This document shows positions 1-5,680 of a stretch of 7,104 bases of DNA, one piece after another. The DNA is from Desulfobacteraceae bacterium (GTDB lineage Bacteria > Desulfobacterota > Desulfobacteria > Desulfobacterales > Desulfosarcinaceae). The stretch spans positions 1 through 7,104 of the forward strand of contig JALVQM010000060.1 of the NCBI GenBank assembly GCA_027025615.1, written 5' to 3'. Below the pieces are notes generated by a model. That model did not search any database, was not told the origin of the DNA, and worked only from the letters and a program-made list of their open reading frames with translations. Position 1 is the first letter of the stretch, and each line of letters starts with the position of its first letter. A program made the position numbers and the translations under genes.

Positions 1-1
1 C

Positions 2-88
2 GGCCTTGACGGTGGGCCTGTTTATTATTTTAGTCTCCGTATCACAGCCGGTTTATGGAAAAAACCAGGAGGGGAAAACTTGTCATGA
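2..88 (+). CDS. 3' end of an unidentified upstream gene (partial)
   Basis: An open frame enters from the left edge and runs 28 codons to a TGA at 86-88. The last residues read approximately GPVYYFSLRITAGLWKKPGG. The stop shares bases with the hemL start as ATGA, a common arrangement for co-transcribed, translationally coupled genes, and it is the main reason to take this frame seriously. The frame at position 3 is also open and reads like a signal peptide (hydrophobic run, then QPVYG), but it would continue about 60 bases into hemL, so I rank it second. I do not recognise the product. Too little sequence is present to choose a family, and the call could be chance. Confidence 0.35.
   Translation, partial: GLDGGPVYYFSLRITAGLWKKPGGENLS
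67..74 (+). promoter_or_regulatory. Ribosome binding site that sets the hemL start
   Basis: AGGAGGGG lies 10 bases before the ATG at 85. The in-frame ATG at 55 lies upstream of this site and has no comparable site of its own, so 85 is the preferred start. Confidence 0.8.
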
Positions 89-1377
89 AAATAGCCAAGT
101 CGGGAACATTGATGAAGAAAGCTGTCAGCCTTATCCCGGGGGGGGTTAACAGCCCGGTCAGGGCCTGCCGGTCGGTGGGCGCCGAACCGGTTTTTGTTGC
201 GCGGGCCGAAGGATGTTACCTCTGGGATGTGGATGGCAATCGTTACGTTGATTATATAGGCTCATGGGGACCCATGATCCTTGGCCATGCTCACCCTGCG
301 GTACAAGACGCCCTAAGGCAGACCTTGCTCAAGGGGACAAGTTTCGGTGCTCCGACAGAGCTTGAAGTCGAATTGGCGCAACTGATCATTGACGCTGTTG
401 ACTCGGTGGAGATGGTGAGGATGGTAAACTCCGGTACCGAGGCAACCATGAGCGCAATCCGTCTTGCCAGGGCGGTTACAGGCCGTGATATGATCATCAA
501 GTTCGATGGCTGCTACCATGGTCATGCCGACAGCCTGTTGGTTGATGCCGGTTCCGGCGTGGCTACCCTGGCAATTGCCGGCAGCCCGGGTATCCCCGCT
601 GATTTGATCAAGCACACCCTGTCTTTACCATATAACGACGTCGAAACCGTCCAGCGCATGCTGGAACGCTACGCTGAGAAGATAGCCTGTATAATCGTGG
701 AGCCGGTTGCCGGTAACATGGGCCTGGTGCCTCCCAAGACAGGTTTCCTGGAGTCGCTGCGACAGTTATGTGATTCCTGTGGAGCCTTATTGATTTTTGA
801 TGAAGTAATGACCGGCTTCCGGGTTGCTTTTGGTGGAGCCCAGGCGCTATACGGAATAGTTCCCGATTTGAGTTGCTTCGGCAAGATCATAGGTGGAGGA
901 CTTCCGGTGGGGGCTTACGGCGGCAGGCGTGACTTGATGGAACAGGTTGCGCCCCAGGGACCGGTTTACCAGGCCGGGACATTGTCCGGAAATCCCCTGG
1001 CCATGGCTGCCGGCATAGCCACTTTAAGAGAAATTGCCAAGCCGGGGTTCTACGAACGACTGGAGCAGGCTTCCCAAAAATTACTGGCCGGACTGGTTGA
1101 TGCCGCCCGGCAGGCAGGTGTCCAGGTCTGGGCAGACAGGGTGGGCTCTATGTTGGGGATGTATTTTACTCCCGGTCCGGTTTACGATTTTCAGCAGGCC
1201 AAAAAATCTGATCTTGACCTGTTTGCCAGATATTACAAGGCCATGCGACGTAAGGGGGTTTATTTGGCGCCTTCCCAGTTTGAGGCCTTGTTTGTTTCTG
1301 CGGTCCATACGGATGAGGCAATCGAGCAGACCATTGAAGCTGCCGGACAGGCTATTGTCGAAGCACTTGATCAGTAA
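85..1377 (+). CDS. hemL: Glutamate-1-semialdehyde 2,1-aminomutase
   Basis: This cytoplasmic, PLP-dependent enzyme converts glutamate-1-semialdehyde to 5-aminolevulinate, the last step of the C5 route into haem, sirohaem and other tetrapyrroles. The 430-residue product is full length for the family. The N-terminus carries the family signature LIPGGVNSPVRA (residues 17-28). Further family features are SGTEA near 116-120 (cofactor phosphate region), the FDEVMTGFR block near 238-245 with the Asp that contacts the PLP ring nitrogen, and CFGKIIGGGLPVGAYGG, whose Lys267 should be the Schiff-base lysine. The start at 85 is chosen over the in-frame ATG at 55 because AGGAGGGG precedes it and the family N-terminus begins there. 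It overlaps the upstream frame by ATGA and ends directly at a strong hairpin terminator, so it is probably the last gene of its operon. Identity is secure. Aminotransferase relatives such as biotin BioA lack the GGVNSPVRA signature. Confidence 0.97.
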   Translation: MKIAKSGTLMKKAVSLIPGGVNSPVRACRSVGAEPVFVARAEGCYLWDVDGNRYVDYIGSWGPMILGHAHPAVQDALRQTLLKGTSFGAPTELEVELAQLIIDAVDSVEMVRMVNSGTEATMSAIRLARAVTGRDMIIKFDGCYHGHADSLLVDAGSGVATLAIAGSPGIPADLIKHTLSLPYNDVETVQRMLERYAEKIACIIVEPVAGNMGLVPPKTGFLESLRQLCDSCGALLIFDEVMTGFRVAFGGAQALYGIVPDLSCFGKIIGGGLPVGAYGGRRDLMEQVAPQGPVYQAGTLSGNPLAMAAGIATLREIAKPGFYERLEQASQKLLAGLVDAARQAGVQVWADRVGSMLGMYFTPGPVYDFQQAKKSDLDLFARYYKAMRRKGVYLAPSQFEALFVSAVHTDEAIEQTIEAAGQAIVEALDQ

Positions 1378-1416
1378 AAAAACAGCCACCCTGTTTTTTA
1401 CGGGGTGGCTGTTTTA
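1377..1416. terminator. Bidirectional intrinsic terminator between hemL and the M23 peptidase gene
   Basis: AAAACAGCCACCC (1379-1391) pairs perfectly with GGGTGGCTGTTTT (1403-1415). A T-G and a G-C pair can extend the stem to 15 pairs around a T-rich 7-base loop. On the plus strand it begins right after the hemL stop. On the minus strand the stem is followed by seven T residues, which suits termination of the convergent M23 gene, whose stop is about 75 bases away. It serves both converging transcripts, and the T tract is stronger on the minus side. Confidence 0.9.
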
Positions 1417-1490
1417 CGCTGAGCATCAAAACCGGAGAATTTCTGTATTTTTTTGTATACTGTGGTTTAAAAAAATATACTTTAATTGTT

Positions 1491-2417
1491 CTAATTCAAA
1501 ATGTATCTTTCCGGGTTAACCGGTACACCGTTCAGCCATACCTCGTAATGCAGGTGGGGGCCGGTACTGCGTCCGGTGTTGCCCATCAGGGCAATAACTT
1601 CGCCCCGTTTTACTTTGTCACCTCTTTTTTTCAGAATTTTGTAAAGATGGCCATAGCGGGTTTTCATTCCGTAACCATGCTCAATGACAAGCATATTGCC
1701 TATCAGCCATTTCTTGCCGGTAAAAGTGACCACCCCGTCTGCAGGCGCAATAATGGGGGTCTTTTTGTGCGATGCTATGTCCAAGCCCCTGTGAAATTCC
1801 TTGCGGCCGGTAAATGGTGATATCCTGTAGCCGAACCTTGAGCTTATCCATCCATCGGTTGGTCGCAGGGATGGAGTGGCTGCCAGAAGATTACGTTTGT
1901 TTTCCAGTGACTTAAGAAGGCTTTCAAAGCTTTTACGCTTTATGGCAGAGGCTTGCTCCACCTGTTTTATCCTGGCGTGCATTTCGCGGACAAGTCGTTT
2001 GTGATCATTGCTAAGAGCGGCGTTTGGATCAAGATCGGTGGGCATGGATCCGCCGACTCCAAATAGGGAATTGGAATCGTCATTAGTTTCCAGGTTTGCC
2101 ATGATGCGGATTTTGTGTTCAAAATCATTTAATGCGATAAGCTTTGATTTTAACTGGTTGAGATCACTGGCGAATTTTTTCAACTGCCTTTTCTGATCCT
2201 CGATGGTTTTTACGTTGTCAGCCAAAGTACGCTGCATGGCTTTTGTATCGGCCAGTTGGCGGTGAAGCCTGCTGTAACGGTAGATTCCCACTCCAGCCAG
2301 TGTGACCAAAAAAAGCAAAACAGCTAAAAGACTGACAATAGACTTTCTCGAGACAACCAGTTCCCTGATTGAGCTTCCTCTGCCGTCGATTAACAGAACC
2401 GTATATTTTTTTGCCAT
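1491..2417 (-). CDS. Membrane-anchored M23-family murein endopeptidase with coiled coil
   Basis: Predicted zinc endopeptidase that cleaves peptide cross-links in peptidoglycan, or a regulator of such enzymes, acting in the periplasm. The 308-residue protein has a short basic cytoplasmic N-terminus (1-25), one membrane segment near 28-45, a charged heptad-rich stretch at about 50-105, a second helical stretch near 135-178, and a C-terminal M23 (LytM-type) domain from about 188 to 305. The zinc and catalytic residues appear intact: H209 and D213 in FHRGLDIA, H257 in RYGHL, and H288 and H290 in GPHLHYEVW. This predicts an active enzyme, unlike EnvC- or NlpD-type domains that have lost ligands. 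There is no lipobox. The ATG at 2417 is the first in-frame start after an in-frame TAA. Its ribosome site is weak (GGGA about 12 bases upstream). It lies 67 bases after the PilZ-like gene on the same strand. The family is certain; the exact substrate is unknown. Confidence 0.93.
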   Translation of the reverse strand: MAKKYTVLLIDGRGSSIRELVVSRKSIVSLLAVLLFLVTLAGVGIYRYSRLHRQLADTKAMQRTLADNVKTIEDQKRQLKKFASDLNQLKSKLIALNDFEHKIRIMANLETNDDSNSLFGVGGSMPTDLDPNAALSNDHKRLVREMHARIKQVEQASAIKRKSFESLLKSLENKRNLLAATPSLRPTDGWISSRFGYRISPFTGRKEFHRGLDIASHKKTPIIAPADGVVTFTGKKWLIGNMLVIEHGYGMKTRYGHLYKILKKRGDKVKRGEVIALMGNTGRSTGPHLHYEVWLNGVPVNPERYILN

Positions 2418-2446
2418 GATAAATGCTGTCCCAGCAAGTTTGCCTT

Positions 2447-2473
2447 AAAAAAAACAAATCCTGTCAACAGAAT
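2447..2473 (-). terminator. Small hairpin plus U8 tract between the PilZ-like and M23 genes
   Basis: Read on the minus strand, ATTCTG (2473-2468), loop TTGA and CAGGAT (2463-2458) form a 6-pair stem with one G-U pair. TTTG and eight T residues follow. The form is that of an intrinsic terminator, but the stem is short and AT-rich. It probably allows partial read-through into the M23 gene. I found no convincing separate promoter for M23 in the 67-base gap. Confidence 0.45.
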
Positions 2474-2484
2474 AACAAAAAATG

Positions 2485-2844
2485 TCAATATATTTCAGGT
2501 GCCGTTTCCCCCACTATTGCTATTTGTATCATACAGTGCCCCTTGAAGCGACCGTTGTCGTCAGTCACTATGTCGACAATGCGGGTCGCATGTTGCTCTA
2601 TAGGTTTTTGGGGATCATTACAATAGTATTTGATCGGGATGGTGCTTCCAATCTTGAGCTTTTTAAGTAACCCGGAGTTTTCTTTAACAATAAAGAACAT
2701 TTGCGATATATCTTCATACCACAACCTGAACTGATAGGGCATCTTCATGCCTTCGACGTTGATCTCGACACTATGATATGGTTCTCCGGTTATTGCCGGT
2801 GAAAACCGCACTGGTTCGTTGCGATAACCAGTATGTGATTCCAT
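2485..2844 (-). CDS. Small PilZ-like domain protein (hypothetical)
   Basis: A soluble 119-residue protein with no signal peptide or membrane segment. After a short N-terminus it consists of alternating beta-strand-like segments (YQFRLW, MFFIVKE, GSTIPIKYY, RFKGHCMIQIAIV). The pattern resembles the beta-barrel of PilZ c-di-GMP-binding domains, and DIS at residues 45-47 sits where PilZ proteins carry (D/N)xSxxG. The final glycine is replaced by Phe and I see no clear RxxxR motif, so c-di-GMP binding is doubtful. I recall similar small proteins in Desulfobacterota, usually labelled PilZ-like or hypothetical. The start is set at 2844, not at the ATG at 2856, because GGAGG lies within the codons between them, 5 bases before the second ATG. 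A sigma-54-type promoter precedes it and a sigma-54 activator gene lies directly upstream. The role is unknown; regulation of an envelope or motility process is a guess. Confidence 0.75.
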   Translation of the reverse strand: MESHTGYRNEPVRFSPAITGEPYHSVEINVEGMKMPYQFRLWYEDISQMFFIVKENSGLLKKLKIGSTIPIKYYCNDPQKPIEQHATRIVDIVTDDNGRFKGHCMIQIAIVGETAPEIY

Positions 2845-2849
2845 CTGAT

Positions 2850-2854
2850 CCTCC
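2850..2854 (-). promoter_or_regulatory. Ribosome binding site that sets the PilZ-like start
   Basis: On the minus strand GGAGG is 5 bases before the ATG at 2844. It overlaps the first codons of the longer candidate starting at 2856, which therefore lacks a site of its own. The shorter start is preferred. Confidence 0.7.
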
Positions 2855-2901
2855 ATTTATGTTTGCGGTTTCTGTCGGCAACTATTACAGCGAAAACACG
2901 A

Positions 2902-2918
2902 TGCAATATAAATGCCAA
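2902..2918 (-). promoter_or_regulatory. Sigma-54 (-24/-12) promoter for the PilZ-like gene
   Basis: The minus strand reads TTGGCATTTATATTGCA. The RpoN consensus is TTGGCACGNNNNTTGCA. All positions of the TTGGCA and TTGCA blocks match, and GG and GC are separated by exactly 10 bases, the invariant spacing for this sigma factor. Only the CG after TTGGCA differs. Transcription should begin near 2891, leaving a leader of about 47 bases before the ATG at 2844. The presence of a sigma-54 activator gene immediately upstream strengthens the call. Confidence 0.75.
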
Positions 2919-2959
2919 TCCTGGTTTGATTCTACGTCCTTAATCAATTGACCTTGTTT

Positions 2960-2980
2960 GCCCGGCGGAGGAGTCCGGGC
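2960..2980. repeat. GC-rich inverted repeat: candidate activator site or 3' hairpin
   Basis: GCCCGG (2960-2965), a 9-base spacer, and CCGGGC (2975-2980) form a perfect dyad 5 bases after the stop of the sigma-54 activator gene. Its centre is about 79 bases upstream of the start predicted for the -24/-12 promoter, a usual distance for an activator binding site. As RNA it could form a 6-pair GC hairpin, but no T tract follows on either strand, so it is a poor intrinsic terminator. The two readings are not exclusive. Confidence 0.45.
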
Positions 2981-2985
2981 TAAAA

Positions 2986-4488
2986 TTAAATTCCTTTAAT
3001 CTGGTATTTTGATATTAATCTTGAAAGGTAGGTCCTTTGAATTTGCATTATCTTGGCCGCCTTGCTGCGGTTGCCGCCTGTTTGTTTCAGGTTGAGAATA
3101 ATGAATTCCTTCTTGAATTGATTGATGGCATCTTCAAGGCTCAGGCCAACCTGGAGTCCCGGATATTCAGGCTTGACCGGTACTATGGGCAGGTCATCGG
3201 GCAGGATCTGTTTGCCGTTGCCCATGACCACGGCCCGTTCTATTGCATTGCGCAATTCCCTGATGTTTCCGGGCCAGTTGTACTGCATCATTTTTTCCAG
3301 GGCTTTTTCGGAAATGGTCAGGTTGGGCATGACTGTTTCTTCCTTGAAGATATTGAGAAAATGTTCAGCCAAAAGGGGAATATCTTCAAGTCTTTCGCGT
3401 AAAGGGGGCATATTGATCTGGACAACATTTAAACGATAATAAAGATCTTCCCTGAATCGGCCTGCGGCCACTTCCTCGTCCAGTTTCTTGTTGGTAGCCG
3501 AAAGGACCCGCACGTCCACCGAAATCGGGATGTTGCCGCCTACCCGGTAAAATTGTCCTTCCTGCAGAACCCTTAAAAGCTTGGCCTGCATCCCGGGTGT
3601 CATCTCGCCGATTTCATCCAGGAAGATGGTGCCTTCATGGGCCAGTTCGAACTTGCCGATTTTGCGGTTGAGGGCGCCGGTAAAAGATCCTTTTTCGTGT
3701 CCGAACAGTTCGTCTTCAAGCAGGGACTCAGGCAATGCCGCACAATTAAGCACCACCAGGGGCTTGTCTTTGCGTGGGCCTGCCCTGTGAATCAGCCTTG
3801 CCAGCAGTTCCTTGCCTGTTCCGCTTTCACCCAGGATTAAAGCGCTTGCCTTGGAATTGGCAACCTTGAGGGCATCACTGATAACTTTCTGGAGGGCCGG
3901 GCTTTTACCGATCAGCTGGTGACGGTAGCCAAGTTCATGTTTTAGATCCTTGTTTTGACGGCGGACTTCTTCAATGCTTTGGGCGTGGCCCAGGGCAAGG
4001 GCGGCCAGGGATGCAAATTCTTCCAGCAGGCCCATATCAGCCTGATTGATAGGGGAGCCGTCTTGCTTGTCCACTATTTGGACGACACCGATGATCCGGT
4101 TATCAAGCTTTAATGGCACACATGCGATCGACTGGGTTTTGAAGCGGATCGATTCACTTATTTGACTGTACCAGCGGGGATCGTTGCGCACATCTTTGAT
4201 CAACAGGGGTTTGCCGGTTTTGGCGACATGGCCGGCGATGCCCTGACCGATTTTTATTCTATATTCTTTGATTTCTTCCTTTTTTTCACCGGTAGCCACT
4301 TTGAAATAAAGCATTCCGGTTTTCTTATCAAGAAGGAGCAAAGATGCGGCTTTGGCGTTTATTACCCCTGCGGCCGATTCGATTATCAGTTCCAGGAGTT
4401 TATTTAAATCTTGAACGGAAGAGACCCAGCTGGAGATCTCTTTCAGGTGTTCGATCAGATCGCTTGCCTTTTTTGCAGAAGTTTCCAT
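2986..4488 (-). CDS. GAF-domain sigma-54-dependent transcriptional activator (AAA+, Fis-type HTH)
   Basis: Bacterial enhancer-binding protein that uses ATP hydrolysis to open sigma-54 promoter complexes. The 500 residues divide into an N-terminal GAF sensor domain (about 20-168), a charged helical linker (about 170-190), a central AAA+ domain (about 192-430) and a C-terminal Fis-type helix-turn-helix (about 453-497). Visible motifs are Walker A GESGTGKE (220-227), the sigma-54 contact loop as GSFTGA (267-272, Ala to Ser at position two of GAFTGA), Walker B GTIFLDEIGE (286-295), the FREDLYYRL block with arginine-finger candidates R346 and R352, and sensor II WPGNIREL (405-412). There is no receiver domain, so the input is probably a small molecule or redox signal bound by GAF, not phosphorylation. 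The start at 4488 has a modest ribosome site (GGAA). A predicted sigma-70 promoter lies upstream and a sigma-54 promoter lies downstream before the next gene. The ligand and regulon are unknown. Confidence 0.95.
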   Translation of the reverse strand: METSAKKASDLIEHLKEISSWVSSVQDLNKLLELIIESAAGVINAKAASLLLLDKKTGMLYFKVATGEKKEEIKEYRIKIGQGIAGHVAKTGKPLLIKDVRNDPRWYSQISESIRFKTQSIACVPLKLDNRIIGVVQIVDKQDGSPINQADMGLLEEFASLAALALGHAQSIEEVRRQNKDLKHELGYRHQLIGKSPALQKVISDALKVANSKASALILGESGTGKELLARLIHRAGPRKDKPLVVLNCAALPESLLEDELFGHEKGSFTGALNRKIGKFELAHEGTIFLDEIGEMTPGMQAKLLRVLQEGQFYRVGGNIPISVDVRVLSATNKKLDEEVAAGRFREDLYYRLNVVQINMPPLRERLEDIPLLAEHFLNIFKEETVMPNLTISEKALEKMMQYNWPGNIRELRNAIERAVVMGNGKQILPDDLPIVPVKPEYPGLQVGLSLEDAINQFKKEFIILNLKQTGGNRSKAAKIMQIQRTYLSRLISKYQIKGI

Positions 4489-4558
4489 CTATTCCAATAG
4501 ATTGTGTTTATGTAAAGGAGCGCTGACAATATATTCAAATTTGAGCTATTAAGCCGTT

Positions 4559-4587
4559 ATCTTATCTGAGTTGACATCTCGTGTCAA
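4559..4587 (-). promoter_or_regulatory. Sigma-70 promoter for the sigma-54 activator gene
   Basis: On the minus strand a perfect -35 box TTGACA (4587-4582), a 17-base spacer and TAAGAT (4564-4559, four of six matches to TATAAT) make a good housekeeping promoter. Transcription should start near 4552 with a leader of about 64 bases. The -35 box is one arm of the inverted repeat at 4571-4587. Confidence 0.6.
4571..4587. repeat. Inverted repeat over the -35 box: candidate operator
   Basis: TTGACA, five bases (TCTCG), then TGTCAA form a perfect 6-base dyad in an otherwise unstructured 175-base gap. It covers the -35 element and the start of the spacer of the activator promoter, where a bound dimer would block RNA polymerase. 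The bound protein is not known; autoregulation is one option. Confidence 0.4.
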
Positions 4588-4663
4588 ATCAAACAGCGGA
4601 AATCATACCATAAATCATATTATTACAGACAGTATATCTTTTGGGTGCGATCAGTGGATCCAA

Positions 4664-5497
4664 TCAGGCCATAAGAGATTCCAGGATCTCTTTGATCCGG
4701 GGCAGGCTTTTAGCCGCCGGTTTTTGAAGGAAACAGCCTATCGTGGTCTGCTCTGCAAGGCGTGAAAAGGGGTTCGGTTCCAGGTTGATATCGATAATCA
4801 TACCTGACCCGGCATAGACCTGGGCCGCAACCTGGAGGGGCAGGTTGGTGGCGCCGGATGTTCCCACCACCAGCAGAAGTGAGGTTTTACGGGCAGTATC
4901 CAGAGCGCTGGCGGCGCGGTAGTAGTGTTCATTGTAGGTTTCATCAAACCACAGTACATGAGGGCGTAGCCAGTGGCCGCATAATGGACAGAGGAGTAAT
5001 TCTTTTTCTTCCGGTTTAAGCGTTTCGTCCTTTTTCTTGCCACTTATTCCCTTGGGAATGGGTAAGATTTCTTTCCTGCATTCAGCCGAACAACGAACGA
5101 AAAAAATATTACCGTGAATCTGGAAAGTTCGCTGTTCACTGTTGCCGGCTTGCAGGTGAAGATTGTCGACATTCTGGGTGATAAGGGCAAAGCGCTGACC
5201 GAGGAGTTTTTCCATTTCGGCCAAAGCTATGTGCCCGGGATTAGGTGAGGCCGACTGGCAAACACCGAGACGGTAAAGGTACCACTGCCAGACCTGTTCG
5301 GGATAACGGTTGAACATTTCCCAGGTGGCCATTTGCTGGGGCTGATAGACCTTTGAGCCGACTGTCCAGTAACCTTCCGGGCCACGAAAGGTGGGGATTC
5401 CGCTTTCGGCAGAAATACCGGCCCCGGTGAGAACGGTGATTGTACCTTCACCGTTTAAAGCTTGCGCAAGGATATCGCCAAGCCGCCCGTCATCCAT
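4664..5497 (-). CDS. Sir2-family NAD-dependent protein deacylase (class III, SIRT5/CobB-like)
   Basis: Cytoplasmic sirtuin that removes acyl groups from protein lysines, using NAD and releasing nicotinamide and O-acyl-ADP-ribose. In the 277 residues the NAD-binding motif GAGISAESGIPTFRG spans 25-39, TQNVDNLH spans 107-114, the catalytic His is H128 in IHGN, and GTSG is at 212-215. Four cysteines (C136, C140, C170, C173) form the structural zinc site. The first pair is spaced CX3C and a Lys/Glu-rich insert of about 20 residues lies between the pairs. Y73 and R76 (WYLYR) match the Tyr/Arg pair that lets SIRT5 and CobB accept succinyl or malonyl lysine, so desuccinylase or demalonylase activity is inferred besides deacetylation. 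AGGAGG lies 5 bases before the ATG, so the start is firm. The gene is divergent from mpl and is followed by no clear terminator. It could be called cobB, but I leave the symbol open. Confidence 0.94.
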   Translation of the reverse strand: MDDGRLGDILAQALNGEGTITVLTGAGISAESGIPTFRGPEGYWTVGSKVYQPQQMATWEMFNRYPEQVWQWYLYRLGVCQSASPNPGHIALAEMEKLLGQRFALITQNVDNLHLQAGNSEQRTFQIHGNIFFVRCSAECRKEILPIPKGISGKKKDETLKPEEKELLLCPLCGHWLRPHVLWFDETYNEHYYRAASALDTARKTSLLLVVGTSGATNLPLQVAAQVYAGSGMIIDINLEPNPFSRLAEQTTIGCFLQKPAAKSLPRIKEILESLMA

Positions 5498-5502
5498 TTT
5501 TT

Positions 5503-5508
5503 CCTCCT
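5503..5508 (-). promoter_or_regulatory. Ribosome binding site of the Sir2 gene
   Basis: On the minus strand a full AGGAGG sits five A residues before the ATG at 5497. It is among the strongest translation signals in the window and fixes the start. Confidence 0.85.
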
Positions 5509-5517
5509 GAATAATTT

Positions 5518-5547
5518 AAAATAAGCGAGCCGATACATGTTTGTCAA
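5518..5547 (-). promoter_or_regulatory. Probable sigma-70 promoter of the Sir2 gene
   Basis: On the minus strand TTGACA (5547-5542) is followed after 18 bases by TATTTT (5523-5518, four of six consensus matches). The predicted start near 5511 leaves a very short leader that just includes the ribosome site. The -35 match is perfect but the -10 is only fair. Confidence 0.45.
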
Positions 5548-5567
5548 ATTCAAACTCTCCATAATTC

Positions 5568-5596
5568 TTGCGAATTTTAATTGAATTCATTATGTA
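5568..5596 (+). promoter_or_regulatory. Weak candidate promoter for mpl
   Basis: TTGCGA (5568-5573), a 17-base spacer and TATGTA (5591-5596) are the best plus-strand pair I can find in the 183-base divergent gap. Both boxes match poorly. I list it because mpl must be transcribed from this gap, and no better pair is visible. Confidence 0.2.
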
Positions 5597-5680
5597 GTGG
5601 CCAAACCTGAACATTTAAAGGGAGCGCAAACCGATACTTTTCCTATCTTGTTGATATCTATGCTTAAAGGAATAAAATAG

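Noticed and set aside
267..272. Not a DNA feature: residues 267-272 of the activator (GSFTGA in place of GAFTGA), considered as a sign of lost sigma-54 contact
   Set aside because: Thr and the following Gly, which matter most for contact, are kept and a small residue at position two is tolerated in the family. All other motifs are intact, so the protein is probably functional.
1446..1477. AT-only inverted repeat (TATTTTTTT / AAAAAAATA) after the M23 stop
   Set aside because: The stem holds only A-T pairs with a 14-base loop and is less stable than the nearby GC-rich terminator. Probably a by-product of A/T runs.
1034..1519. A 161-codon plus-strand frame overlapping the hemL 3' end and running past it
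   Set aside because: It overlaps hemL in another frame, runs through the strong terminator and has no ribosome site or recognisable domain. It is a shadow of hemL.
3037..3439. Two plus-strand frames antisense to the activator gene
   Set aside because: Mirror frames of the conserved AAA+ and HTH coding sequence. They lack ribosome sites and family resemblance.
4600..4663. Search for a terminator after the Sir2 gene
   Set aside because: TGGATCCA is a short palindrome just inside the gap but no stem with a T tract follows on the minus strand. Nothing supportable.
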